Positions 33,998-43,539 are shown, counted from the stretch's first letter. The stretch is DNA of 64,000 nt from G965220305 sp965220305 (GCA_965220305.1 OZ244817.1:868001-932000); one strand, 5' to 3'. The notes: generated by a model not told the origin, from the letters alone. Numbers and translations are program-made.

Positions 33998-34635
33998 CAG
34001 GGGTCTGCAGGCGGCCGACGGCGCTCCCAGGGGCTTCGCGCCCCCAATCGCGGTTCGCGTCGTGCAATAGCGGCCACGCTGGCAGCCCCTGAGCTTGAAA
34101 AACAGGGCTTCCAGCCCTTTCCAGGCTTTGGTTTGGCACTGAAGCCCGTTGGGGGGCGATTTTGGCGATTCTGTGCCGGCGCAAAAAGAGTCCCTTGGGA
34201 AACATCCTGTCCCAAGCGCCAACGCGGGCGAGCCAGTAACGTCCCGCGAAAAACGGGCGTTTTTGAACGGGTTGCCGACCCACCTCTCAGCCACATTGCA
34301 GAGGGTGTGCAACAACCTCGTGCAATAATAGTTTGCGCTCAACAAGTGCGTCAAGCCTTTGTTGAACAACAGCGGAGACCAGCTGCCGTCCGTCGCCATC
34401 CCTATCCCTTTGCCGCCGCCCTTGACACCCCGAGCAGTAACCGGGTGGGTCAATTCCAAACCGGAGGCAGGTCAATGGATAATGCTGAGCAACAAAAAAA
34501 GTCCCGCACACAGGGACATCTGGTCGGAGGCTCTCGCAGACCTGGCGAGGGGCCCTGATTTCCGGGGTAGGCGTACCGGGCCGCGCCGGGTAGTTAAATT
34601 AGTTAAATGAGGAACCCCACGCATCCGAGTCCCTG
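33998..34635. other. No recognisable gene
   Basis: About 640 bases. A minus-strand frame of 171 codons covers part of it, but its composition (alternating basic and small residues, many cysteines) is not convincing and it crosses the IS end. I could assign nothing. Confidence 0.4.
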
Positions 34636-35502
34636 CTAAGCGCAGCCAGGACCGAAGGCCAGGCTTGCTCTCGCCTCTTCCGTCATCTCGTAACGAATGG
34701 GTTTCTTTCCCGGGTTGCTAATCCTCAATCCCCAACCTTCGAGCACCGGCCATATATTGTTCCTGAACTCTACGCCAAAGACCGCCCCGCCCGCCGACGC
34801 CAGGGGATGGTCGGGCCACCGCGCCGAGATAATCTTCTGGCAATCGGTGCTCTTGAACTGGCCCACGGCAATTTCCGCCACCACCGCCCGGGCCATTTCA
34901 ACATATATCCCGGAGGTCAGCGGCGTCGAGGGCAATGGTCCACCGGCAGCAGCCAGTGCAGTATCTGGGGCAGTCCCGGCACGTTCCTCGCTGTTGGTTT
35001 TGACCAGATGCAGTTGCTCCGGCAGGAAGAACTGCTTGACCGTGTTCGAAACAGAGCCTTCCCGGTCTGTAATGACCCAAAGAAACGGGACCTTTCCGTC
35101 CGGTAGGGGAATACTCGGATCGTCGCGGATTGCGACGTAGAGGGAAATGAAATCGCTGTCGTCGCTGAAAACGACGACGTGGGTGACCCTTTGGAAAACA
35201 AGGTCGGCCATGGCGTTGGTGGCGATGGCAATATCCGCCGAGTTCTTGGTGGCCGACATGCTGAAGTGCTGGGTGCCGTTGACCACGACCTCTAGGTCGG
35301 TGAAACGGCTGGACGCCCATAGTCTCCATAACTCCACCTGGTCCGCCCGTACGTACAGCGTCAGGCGCGACAGCGGTGGGGCATTGTCCGGCCAATTCTT
35401 GATCAGCTGCTGAACCAACACCTGACCGTCGGCGTGCAGGTTCTCCACGTCCACATAGAGACCGGCGCATCCGGTCGCTGTTTGCTCGTCCTCTGCCGAC
35501 AT
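34636..35502 (-). CDS. NYN-domain (PIN-like) nuclease with C-terminal domain
   Basis: The first 160 residues form a NYN domain of the PIN-like RNase superfamily: GLYVDVENLHADGQVLV (first acidic residues), SADIAIATNAM, and VVFSDDSDFISLYVAI (paired catalytic aspartates). About 120 residues follow, with a likely winged-helix or OST-HTH-type module ending around RYEMTEEARASL. The ATG is preceded by CCGGAGAT. A perfect TATAAT (plus-strand 35563-35568 read on minus) lies 60 bases upstream, though I see no good -35 box. NYN RNases act on tRNA or other RNAs and occur in defence islands. Confidence 0.8.
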   Translation of the reverse strand: MSAEDEQTATGCAGLYVDVENLHADGQVLVQQLIKNWPDNAPPLSRLTLYVRADQVELWRLWASSRFTDLEVVVNGTQHFSMSATKNSADIAIATNAMADLVFQRVTHVVVFSDDSDFISLYVAIRDDPSIPLPDGKVPFLWVITDREGSVSNTVKQFFLPEQLHLVKTNSEERAGTAPDTALAAAGGPLPSTPLTSGIYVEMARAVVAEIAVGQFKSTDCQKIISARWPDHPLASAGGAVFGVEFRNNIWPVLEGWGLRISNPGKKPIRYEMTEEARASLAFGPGCA

Positions 35503-35704
35503 ATAATCTCCGGAGGCCGATTGGTACCGCCGTGGAATCGACTAGGGAAATCCCTTAGAAGCATTATAACCAGCCCGGGCTTCCCGGCTCACAGGCCCTG
35601 ACCCCGTTTCCTCCTTGCATTCGGTCAGGACCTACGATAGGATTCCCCCCCGGCATTGGGGTGCGCTTACCTTGGGAAAACAAAATGCAGGGAGAGAGAA
35701 CAAG

Positions 35705-35839
35705 ATGAACAAGAGACCCGAAATGAGGGGCGGCAAGGGGAACGGCGGAAAGAGCGGTGGAGGAAGGCCGCCTAATGGGCCGAGCACGACGGGGAACCCG
35801 TCCGGCGGTGGACGGGGAAACAATCCCTCCAGGAAGTAG
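35705..35839 (+). CDS. Small glycine-rich basic protein (44 aa)
   Basis: ATG at 35705 behind GGGAGAGAG. The sequence is low complexity (MNKRPEMRGGKGNGGKSGGG, then PSTTGNPSGGGRG) and basic, probably disordered and possibly RNA-binding. It diverges from the NYN gene at 34636-35502. The ribosome site and complete short frame support translation; function unknown. Confidence 0.45.
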   Translation: MNKRPEMRGGKGNGGKSGGGRPPNGPSTTGNPSGGGRGNNPSRK

Positions 35840-35930
35840 CATCCCCGGCTACGTCGAAAAGCCGAGAGGCTAGCACAAAGCCAAAGGCGCCGACGCAGCG
35901 ACCAAGGGTTGAGTTGTAGGAGGGAATTTC

Positions 35931-36152
35931 GTGGACCGGGAATCCCAGCACATCCATTTTCCGCTCGAAGAATTCGATTACGACGCCCAGCTTTCCGCCA
36001 TTCGCGGTTTGCTTTATCGCCAAGAACGGGCCGACCAAGAGCTCTCGGACAAGATTGGGGAAGCCGGCGCAGTCGCGGAGTGGACCAGGGGCCCTGCGAA
36101 TGACCACGCGGTTGATGCCCAAGTTGAGCTAATGCACATGTCCTGCTATCAG
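35931..36152 (+). pseudogene. Unknown gene interrupted by an IS3 fragment
   Basis: A GTG at 35931 follows a strong AGGAGGG (35918-35924). The first 74 residues (MDRESQHIHFPLEEFDYDAQ, then LLYRQERADQELSDKIGEAG and LMHMSCYQ) read as a real helical protein. At about 36152 the frame enters the right part of an IS3 relic. Residues after the relic (from about 36785, reading PAMFVSLW in frame) may be the other half. No name can be given. Confidence 0.6.
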
Positions 36153-36777
36153 GCCGCTGCACCCGTTTCCGGCCCACCCCCATCCCCTGCCGCTCCAGCC
36201 CAGGCCCTCATACGCCGAGGCCCGTAGAAAGGGGTTTCCAGGTACTGCCGGTCCATGGCCTGCATCAGGGCCAAGTCCTCTTCCGAAGTTCCCCGGGACC
36301 GGTAGTACAGGCCGAACCGGCTCACTCTCAGCAAGGCGCATTGACGCGCCATGGACAATGATGGGTGCTCCCGGTCCACTATCTTCCGCCGCTGCGCCAG
36401 GCTCATGGGCCGGACCTCTCGGCCAAGAAATCCCGCTCCACTTTCATCTGGCCGATCTCCTGGTACAGGCGGGCGATCAGCGCGGCGTCGCTCCTGGCCT
36501 TCTGCTCTTGCTTGTTGCTGAACACGCCGGCGGCTCCCGAGGTCAGGGCTTTCTTCCAGGGCTGAATCTGGCTGGGATGGACCTGGTACCTGGCCGCCAG
36601 TTGGGCCACCGTTTCCTCGCCCTTCACCGCCTCCAGAGCCACCTTGGCCTTGAAAGCCGGACTGTGCTTTCTCCGTCCTTGGGACATTTCCCACTCCTCC
36701 TTGGCAGCAACCACTGACCTCAGTTTAGGAGCAGGACTCTCGCTTAGCTACCTGTCCAGTTTCCTGGGTCCACCTCA
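36153..36777 (-). mobile_element. IS3-family relic (orfA intact, orfB truncated)
   Basis: On the minus strand, OrfA reads MSQGRRKHSPAFKAKVALEA through VHPSQIQPWKK and a coiled-coil end (ALIARLYQEIGQMKVERDFL). OrfB follows as MSLAQRRKIVDREHPSLSMA and MDRQYLETPFYGPRRMRAW, then breaks off by a frameshift and deletion at about 36153, before the DDE core. The left end, with GGACAGGTAGCTAAG, matches the fragment at 24140-24335. Not able to transpose. Confidence 0.85.
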
Positions 36778-36877
36778 CCTTTGCGCCGGCAATGTTTGTC
36801 AGTTTATGGGTGCATCCACGAAGAATATCGTATTGCCATGGGGAGGGCGAGGAGTGGGCTGAGGCTGAGGCAGCACG

Positions 36878-37441
36878 TCATTGGCGTTGCGGGAAGTAAT
36901 TGGTCGGGTCTAGGCAGCTGTCGTACAGGGCTTGGTCTATGGGGATCCAATCAGTACCTGGCACCCCTCTCCTCTTTTTGCCCATTACAGGATTGAACGG
37001 GAAGGCTGACTCAAAGACGAGGTTCCTCCCTTGGGACCTCGCAATACCCTTGGCTATGCGCACTGCAGGCCCGAAGTCCGAGTCCTGGCTCACGATGATG
37101 GAAGCATCATACCGTTGCTCGTAGGTGGCACTGACCAGGTCAAGGGCTAGGCTGACGTCCACCCCTTTCTCTTGACCATAGCTTATCCGACCCCGGTAAA
37201 CACGGATCCCTTGGCGCTCCAAACGCCGGAGTTTGTTGTTCCAGAAGCCGTACCACCTTGGGTTTGACTGCTCGGTATGCATTCCCGTATAGAAGCGGAC
37301 CTCTTCCAGAACCCGCCCGTGTTTCAGAGCAGTCAGGGCCTGCGCCAGCTTCTGCACGTCGTAGTTTGGCCAGCCGTGGCCCCAAGCTTCCTTGGCCAGG
37401 TGGAAGAGATTTTGCCCGTCAATCAGGACGATGGTGCGCAT
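36878..37441 (-). CDS. NYN-domain (LabA/DUF88-type) nuclease
   Basis: A compact 187-residue NYN protein. TIVLIDGQNLFHLAKEAWG gives the first catalytic aspartate and Asn; GVDVSLALDLVSATYEQRYD contains the middle acidic residues and SIIVSQDSDFGPAV the last pair. It is a single-domain member, unlike the longer NYN protein at 34636-35502. A strong promoter overlapped by two palindromes lies 63-120 bases upstream. Predicted role: RNA cleavage, perhaps in defence or toxin-antitoxin control. Confidence 0.82.
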   Translation of the reverse strand: MRTIVLIDGQNLFHLAKEAWGHGWPNYDVQKLAQALTALKHGRVLEEVRFYTGMHTEQSNPRWYGFWNNKLRRLERQGIRVYRGRISYGQEKGVDVSLALDLVSATYEQRYDASIIVSQDSDFGPAVRIAKGIARSQGRNLVFESAFPFNPVMGKKRRGVPGTDWIPIDQALYDSCLDPTNYFPQRQ

Positions 37442-37503
37442 GGCAAAAAAACACCCGCCCGGTGACGAGGCCGAAGCCTAAGTCGAGCGGACGGGGGGTA
37501 GAT

Positions 37504-37561
37504 GTAACCATGTTACCAAGGTGCCAACAGACTGTCAACACCTTAGTTGACCGTCTGTTGG
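37504..37561 (-). promoter_or_regulatory. Promoter with nested operators for the NYN gene
   Basis: On the minus strand TTGACA (37533-37538) and TAACAT (37510-37515) are separated by exactly 17 bases. A nested palindrome spans the -35 side: CCAACAGAC (37524-37532) with GTCTGTTGG (37553-37561), and inside it GTCAAC with GTTGAC (37534-37539, 37546-37551). A second palindrome, GTAAC-CAT-GTTAC (37504-37516), covers the -10 box. This implies tight repression by one or two dimeric regulators. Confidence 0.7.
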
Positions 37562-37746
37562 ATACATGGCCCTAACATTGTGCCACAAACGGGGATTTCC
37601 GCAACTGGGGATAGTGTGGGCAGAAACGGACCGGTTCCTTGATGGTATCGGACTATGTTCTTGGTGGCGGTACAGCGGCCAACCCTGCCCGTGAACTGTC
37701 AGATTCCATGTAATCCTTGCGGTAACTTCCCGGCACGTCCCAACGA

Positions 37747-39368
37747 TTAGGGAGGCGGGACGTGCCGGCACCGTCGTCGCTCCAGCCTGGTTCGGTATTC
37801 CTCCGACAGAGTGGCTCCTCCATAGATTTGGTCCAGGTCCCGGAATATCTCGGGGAACCGGCTCTTGAGGGCCTCGCGGTCGCTGACCGGGCGCAGCTCG
37901 TCGGTCACCTCTAAATATCCCGCCGTGAACACCGCGAAGAACTCCATGACGTTGGTCATCATGTAGGTGCCCTGATACACATCCGCCCGGACCACCTCCG
38001 CGTAGAACCCGTCCCACTCCTCATGGTTTTCGGGCGTGAAGCACAGGTTCTGGATACCGTGGGCGAACTCGTGCACCGCCACCCCGCCCCGGTATGGGTG
38101 GTAGGGGTGCTCCGGCCCAAGGCTGCCCAGCACCTGCTCCTCGCCTGCCGAAGAGACGCGCAGCCCTGGGACTGCGCCCACGCCCCGTAGCTCGAAGGTG
38201 TCCCGGCTCCGGCCCGTGAAATCTTCGTCCCCTTGAGGAATGCGTAATCCGGCAGCGAGGTCAGGGTCCGATCCCTGGGGATGATGGCCAACTCCACCCT
38301 CCCCCGGGCCATGCACCGCACGATGGCTTCCCTCCCAGACAGCATGGCGGCCACAATCTCCGCCCCCGCCTCCACCGCGGCGGGGTCCACCGTGGCGTCG
38401 GCCTTAACCGTCACCCCGTGCGCCGACATGAACTGCTGGTAGTACGCCGCCGGCCCGGTGGTGATCCGGAAACTGTCAAGAATGCCTTCCCTGGCCGGCC
38501 CATGGGCGGCAACGTCGTGCTCGCAGATCGACGCCCTCGCCCGGAATCCCTGGGGGTTCTCAGGAAGGGCCCGGGATACCGTGACCAACTCATCCACGTC
38601 GACGACGCAGTACTGGGGGGCTTCCTGCACCCGGTACCGGATGCGCCTAGCCGGTTGGTCGCCCGTCAGGGCCTCCTCAACCGAAGTGATCTCGAACAGC
38701 GAGGCGTTGGGCCACCAGTCCTGCCGGAGGTCGTACAGCACCAACTGGGCGAACTGGTCCAGGGTATATTCCCGAGGGAGGTACTGGGAAGAAATTTCGA
38801 GTCTGCCCCATGGTGAGGCGCTGGCGTATCTTCCCGTCCACTCTTGCCGCCACGGGTCCGGCAATTCCACGGCGTAGCCGTACTCCATATCCCGCCTGGT
38901 AACGGTCTTGTCGAGGGCGCCGATTGGCGGGGTCGGCACCGGAGTCGGGGCGAGCGTGGCGGTCGGTTCAGGAGTTGGTGCGGGTGTTGTCGGTTTCGCC
39001 GCTGGCGTCGCACTTGGCCGCGGGGTCGCAGTGGGAAGCGGCGTTGGGTTAGATGTCGGGATAGGAGTTGGTGTTCCCGCCGGCACCTGCGTAGCAACAG
39101 GTGAGGGGCGCACGGTGGGCTCGGGCGGCGACGACGGCTCCGGGTCCAAGGTATCTGGCTGCACCGGCGTCGGTGTTGGGCTGGTGGGAGGCACTGGGCT
39201 GGGAGACGGTGCCGCCGATATCCCGGGCTGATCCGGGACATGGGTTGCCATAGGCGGACCGGCCTGCTCGCCCCCGCAGGCTACAAACACAACGATGCCC
39301 GCCAGCCATGTCAGGACAAGCATCGCGGCGGGTCTCGTCCTCGGGTTGGACGGATTCATGGCAACCAT
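37747..39368 (-). pseudogene. Lipoprotein with HExxH-like metalloprotease domain, frameshifted
   Basis: Start at ATG 39368 (AAGGGATGG upstream). A lipoprotein signal (LTWLAGIVVFVACGG) leads into a 110-residue P/T-rich linker and then a beta-rich domain. At about 38215-38235 the reading must shift frame to continue as FTGRSRDTFELRGVGAVPGL and VAVHEFAHGIQNL, the metal-binding helix HEFAH of a zincin-type protease, and on to a C-terminus ending about 37750. A run of four C lies at the break, so it may be a sequencing indel in a working gene. In one piece it would be an extracytoplasmic, lipid-anchored protease of about 540 residues. Confidence 0.65.
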
Positions 39369-39834
39369 TTTCCATCCCTTGGGTCTGTTGGGCAAATCCG
39401 CTTCCTTCGGCTGGCCTGTGATTGTCGGAAGCGCCCAGGATGGTGCAGGGGCAGCGATGTCCGACGCGCTCGATGGCCCCCACAACCGGGGTGTCACTGG
39501 CGCTCGGCCGACCATTAAACCGGTGCCAGCCCAGGCGCTCTTGGGTCCCGGTGTTGCCGGAAACGCCGACGTCGAAGTGAATGTTGTTTAGGGGAACGCC
39601 GGCACGCCGGAGCTACAGTACCTGGCAGGCGGGGTCCCCATCCACGGGACCTCCTCCTGGAGCCGGGGGCTGGTGCGGATGCAACCAAAAATGGAGGCCA
39701 TGCCGGGAGTATGCGTTTATGGAACAGCTCCCGCAACGGGAAAGTGTTCCGCAAATAGGGGTGCTCCATACTCCCCGTTTGCGCAACGGACCGGACCGCC
39801 AATTGCCTGTGTGGGGCCCCAACCTCTGACTTAG

Positions 39835-40212
39835 GCCTGTCGGTCGCTCCCGGCACCTGATCCGTCCTCAGTGACAACCTCATTAACGCCGGAGCTCAGG
39901 ATTTCACGACGCTGCGTCTCCAGGTTGCCCTGCTCCTCAGTGGCCAGGGCAATCGCATTTTAATTCGTGACGATACAATGCCTCACGGTTGGGCCATTTC
40001 GGTTGTCCGAAAACCCTCGAATCACCATCGAGTGTGCACTACTCGCCTCGATAGATGCTAAAGCGAAGGATGAGAAAAGCACCATTTGGGGCAAAACGCA
40101 CCACCGTTGGCCGTTATTATCAGATTATTTGATGCTCTTTATGCCCCATACGTTAAAGCGCGATTGCCCTGCCTCAGTGGCCTAGCTGACCTGGGTGAAG
40201 CCCATGGTCTGA
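39835..40212 (-). pseudogene. Serine recombinase remnant split by a MITE-like element
   Basis: Minus-strand pieces on either side of the 227-bp insertion belong to one resolvase N-terminus: MGFTQVS, a TAG, then ATEA on the right, and LATEEQGNLETQRREILSSG then VTEDGSGA on the left. The same motif (SQATEDRGNLET) is seen in the resolvase at 24551-25120. Only about 50 codons remain. Confidence 0.65.
39945..40171. mobile_element. MITE-like element, 227 bp, with target duplication
   Basis: Perfect 12-bp terminal inverted repeats CAGGGCAATCGC (39945-39956) and GCGATTGCCCTG (40160-40171). Perfect 10-bp direct repeats CCTCAGTGGC flank it (39935-39944 and 40172-40181). It encodes no protein and is AT-richer than its surroundings. 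It inserted into a serine recombinase remnant. The TSD length suggests mobilisation by an IS256- or Mutator-like transposase, which is not in this window. Confidence 0.85.
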
Positions 40213-40659
40213 TAGAATCGACCCCTGCGCATATCCGTCAGATGGTCTTCAGTTCAAATTTGTGTCCAAAGTATAAGCGGGTTGTCTTGGACTCTCTTGG
40301 AGAATTCAGGTGGCTTGGGATGAGTCCTATTCGGTTGGTAGGATAATGGCGGCGGTGCCTCAATGGGCACGCTGCGGATGAGGGTTCGTGGAACACGCCG
40401 TTCGGGGACGTTGGCCCTAGCCAGTGAGTGCTCCAACAGGTCAACTAGCCAAGCGCCGGTTCCTTGCCTGCCGGGGAACATTAAGGCCGCTTTCGCCTTG
40501 ATAGGCGACGGACGGCTCTCTAAAATGTGGTCAGCCGATAAGGCCGTCCAGGTCTCACTGCACAGTAAAACACGTTGCCGTCGGAGCCAGTGTCGGAGGG
40601 GAACATCCTACCACATTATTGCGAAATTGCGAACAGAACTTCGCTGGAAGAGGACAACC

Positions 40660-42123
40660 ATGGGAATACGCATCCAGCCACGGGAAATTGACATTCCCGA
40701 AGATGAACCGTTCAAGAACGACCTGCTGGGACGTAGAGAAGTTGTGGAGGTGCTTACACCTCTCTTGGGCAATGTAGTTGGACCCTGTGTCCTGGCGATT
40801 GATGCCCCGTGGGGCACCGGCAAGAGTACGTTCCTGAGAATGTGGTCACAGCACTTGCGCAACCGAGGTTTTCCTGTAGTTGAGTTTAACGCATGGGAGA
40901 CCGACTTTTCAGAGGACCCGTTCGTCGCTGTTTCTGCTGAAATCACCAACCAACTCCACGACGAGACGGACACATCGCTCAGCCAAAAGATCAGGGCAAC
41001 GAAGAAAGTAGCAACTAAGATGGCGCTGCGGGCTGTTCCAGGATTAATCCGAGTCGCGACAGCGGGCGTACTGGATGTCTCACCTCTGGTGGAAAAGGAG
41101 GTTGGAGAGTTCCTGGCGTCAGCCGCCAAGGGCCGGCTGTCCCGATATCAGGAGATGAAGCAGTCCGTCGAAGAGTTCAAGACCTCCCTCTATGATTTGG
41201 CGGTGACCGCGGCCGGTTCTAGCGGGGGACGCCCGTTGGTCGTGATCATTGACGAACTCGATCGGTGCCGCCCCTCTTATGCCGTCGAATTGCTAGAAGT
41301 GGCTAAGCATCTGTTTTCCGTTGACCGCATAGTGTTTGTGCTGGCTATCAATCGCTCGGAACTGGCGCATTCGATCAAAGCAATCTATGGGAGAGACTTT
41401 GACTCCGAAGGCTATCTGCGCCGATTCTTCGATGTCGATTTCAAACTGCCCGAACCAAATCGGGACACATTCATCAAGGCAACGCTCGATGCGACCGAGT
41501 TGACGAGCTACTTCCAGCATGCTAGTGGCCAAGGAGTCACAAACAGGGACGAGTGGGGGAAAGTTCAAACCCTCCTGCTGCATTTCTTCGCCTCCCCAGA
41601 TCTCAGCCTTCGGAGAATTGCGCAGGCAATCCACCGACTCGGCCTCGTGTTTGCCTCGTCACCTGATAGCAGGCAGGTCTTCGGGCCCGCTGCTGTCGTT
41701 GCTGTGATTCTTCGCACTTTCGGTGAGGAACTCTATAACCAGTTTATTCTCGGGGAAGTTTCAGACCTTGAAGTCGCGGAACATATGCTTGGCAACTTTG
41801 TCCTCGGAGCCGATCCGCAGGGGGACCGGGCTGCGGTGCTTCTTGAAGGAACCATCGTGTTGGCCGCCCGCGAGATAACTTACAAGGGGTCGGGGACGGC
41901 TAGGGGATGGCACCCGAAGCTCTCTCCTCTCCTAAACCAGTGTGAAAAATTAATTGACGATGCAAATTCACAAGTTCGCGAACTTAGTTCAGATGTGCAA
42001 TTCGCTACTGACGTTTACCAATATGTAGTCAGTTTTGTTCAAGGACATGGACAGAGGGCCATCGGCTTTCTAGATTCAGTCCACCGCCTAGAGCTGCTCG
42101 CAACGGATTTGACGGAAGAGTGA
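40660..42123 (+). CDS. KAP-family P-loop NTPase
   Basis: A 487-residue KAP NTPase. Walker A is APWGTGKST (residues 49-57), followed by VVEFNAWETDFSEDPFVA, characteristic of the family, Walker B VVIIDELDRCRPSYAVE, and FVLAINRSELAHSI with a later arginine-rich segment. Many KAP proteins have membrane helices inserted in the P-loop domain; only weak hydrophobic stretches are present here, so this one may be soluble. The ATG start follows GAAGAGGA. KAP NTPases are frequent in antiphage islands (for example QatA), but no qat partner adjoins it. Standalone status and function are therefore open. Confidence 0.82.
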   Translation: MGIRIQPREIDIPEDEPFKNDLLGRREVVEVLTPLLGNVVGPCVLAIDAPWGTGKSTFLRMWSQHLRNRGFPVVEFNAWETDFSEDPFVAVSAEITNQLHDETDTSLSQKIRATKKVATKMALRAVPGLIRVATAGVLDVSPLVEKEVGEFLASAAKGRLSRYQEMKQSVEEFKTSLYDLAVTAAGSSGGRPLVVIIDELDRCRPSYAVELLEVAKHLFSVDRIVFVLAINRSELAHSIKAIYGRDFDSEGYLRRFFDVDFKLPEPNRDTFIKATLDATELTSYFQHASGQGVTNRDEWGKVQTLLLHFFASPDLSLRRIAQAIHRLGLVFASSPDSRQVFGPAAVVAVILRTFGEELYNQFILGEVSDLEVAEHMLGNFVLGADPQGDRAAVLLEGTIVLAAREITYKGSGTARGWHPKLSPLLNQCEKLIDDANSQVRELSSDVQFATDVYQYVVSFVQGHGQRAIGFLDSVHRLELLATDLTEE

Positions 42124-42479
42124 AACCGACATTGGATCACAAGTCTCCTCGAAAATGTCCTGCAAGCCGGACATTGCTCGCCGTTGACCCCGGTGATGAG
42201 CCAGCCCTCGGCCTCGCCGACCATGGTCCCCTCAAGACTTTGTATGTCGACTTGCTCAGTCAGACGGTTATCTTCCATTACAACCGATCTTTGCAGCATT
42301 TCGTAATCCGTCCCTAGGCCTCAGTGGCTCGCACAAGGCCGTTTATGTTGCCGGCTGCCGCCACCCTGTCGCGCAACAACCCGTTTGGGCAACAGGCAGT
42401 GGTATATTTGGCCCATGACGACCTCGGACGAAAGCAACCCTCTAACCGGAGGAGGCGGGGCTAGCTCGGCCACACCACC
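42124..42479. other. No recognisable gene
   Basis: About 350 bases between the KAP gene and the convergent glycosylase gene. Short frames only; no clear terminator seen. Confidence 0.4.
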
Positions 42480-43361
42480 CTACCCCTTGGCGCGGGTGAA
42501 ATCGTCGAAGAACAGGACGGCCTCGGCGTAACCGGCGTACTTTCCGAATCGTTGCTGCCCCCATCTGCGAAGTGCCTCGGTGGATCTGGGGATGTCGCGG
42601 TAATGGCGACCCAGGGAACGAGAGATATGGATGTCCACGGGGAATGCGTCCAGCTGTTCCAGGGAGAACAGGGCGATGCAGTTGGCCACTTTGTTCCCCA
42701 CGCCGTGCAAGGCCCTCAGCCTGTCGGTGACCAACCGGTGAGATGGCTCCTGCGCCAGCGCCTCCAGGTCGAATCTCCCCGACACGAGCGCCCGTGCCGC
42801 CCAATGGATCTTCGAACCCTTGTCCAGTCCCAACCCCAGCCCTTCCAGCCCGGCCAGGGCGGATTCCTGGCCTAGAACCCCGGGACCGGGGAAGGTTGAG
42901 CGCGACTTGCTGATCGGGTTCCCGAAGGCGCTGGCAACGCGTTCCAGGTCCCTCTGTATTCGAGGGATGTTGTTGTTGGCGGAGAGGATGAAGAAGACGA
43001 GGCATTCCCACGAGTCAACCCGCATCACGCGGATTCCGGCGTGCCTCGCCAACAGGCCGCCCAGCACGTAGTCTCGCTGGGCCAAATCTTGGTGGATGGC
43101 CTTCACGTCGTCGTCCAGCCGGAAGTGGCGGTGAAACCACGCCCTCATTGCCGCCTCGTCAGACGCGCCGGTGAACTCGACACCGACCTCGGTCTGCCGG
43201 ACCCTGACGAGTTCGGTACCTACCACACCCTCATGCCAGCCGTCGTCGCGGGACAGCCAGCGGTGTCCCTGCCCGCAGGCCAGAGTGTCCGCCAGCCGGA
43301 ACGGCCGGGCGATGGCCAGTTCCAAAGTTCTTCCTCCTCGGTCTTCCGATTGGCCTAGCAC
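42480..43361 (-). CDS. ogg: 8-oxoguanine DNA glycosylase, OGG1-type
   Basis: Bifunctional glycosylase/AP lyase of the helix-hairpin-helix GPD superfamily that removes 8-oxoguanine from DNA. The hairpin ALHGVGNKVANCIA carries the catalytic lysine (K224) and AFPVDIHISR the aspartate (D243). SANNNIPRIQRDLERVA is the conserved DNA-contact segment of OGG1. The 293-residue length, including the N-terminal TBP-like domain (ACGQGHRW), is complete. It lies alone, between the KAP gene and transposon debris, and may be a chromosomal gene at the island's edge. Confidence 0.88.
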   Translation of the reverse strand: MLGQSEDRGGRTLELAIARPFRLADTLACGQGHRWLSRDDGWHEGVVGTELVRVRQTEVGVEFTGASDEAAMRAWFHRHFRLDDDVKAIHQDLAQRDYVLGGLLARHAGIRVMRVDSWECLVFFILSANNNIPRIQRDLERVASAFGNPISKSRSTFPGPGVLGQESALAGLEGLGLGLDKGSKIHWAARALVSGRFDLEALAQEPSHRLVTDRLRALHGVGNKVANCIALFSLEQLDAFPVDIHISRSLGRHYRDIPRSTEALRRWGQQRFGKYAGYAEAVLFFDDFTRAKG

Positions 43362-43539
43362 TGCAGATGGCGGCTAGGGTTCGTCGGCGTTGACAGCATC
43401 AATGAACGCCACCGAGCCGATAGGTTGCCTCCAGCTCGCGGCACAGAGCTGATCAAGTGACCGACCGCCTTCCGCCGGCGCTCTCACAGAATGCCTTCTC
43501 AGGCATCGCCAATCAGGCTCCGGATCACGGTGAACCCCA

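Noticed and set aside
33944..34459. Minus-strand open frame of 171 codons beside the IS3 element
   Set aside because: It crosses the IS boundary and target duplication, so at least part of it is an accidental fusion; the remainder matches no family I know.
28974..42123. A Qat (QatABCD) system made of the QueC-like gene and the KAP NTPase
   Set aside because: The two genes are 10 kb apart, separated by an intact IS3 and other loci, and no TatD-like nuclease or QatB-like gene was seen.
28974..43361. Type IV CBASS (QueC-like plus OGG-like genes)
   Set aside because: No CD-NTase/cGAS-like gene is present, and the OGG gene is remote, oppositely oriented and has a normal catalytic pair.
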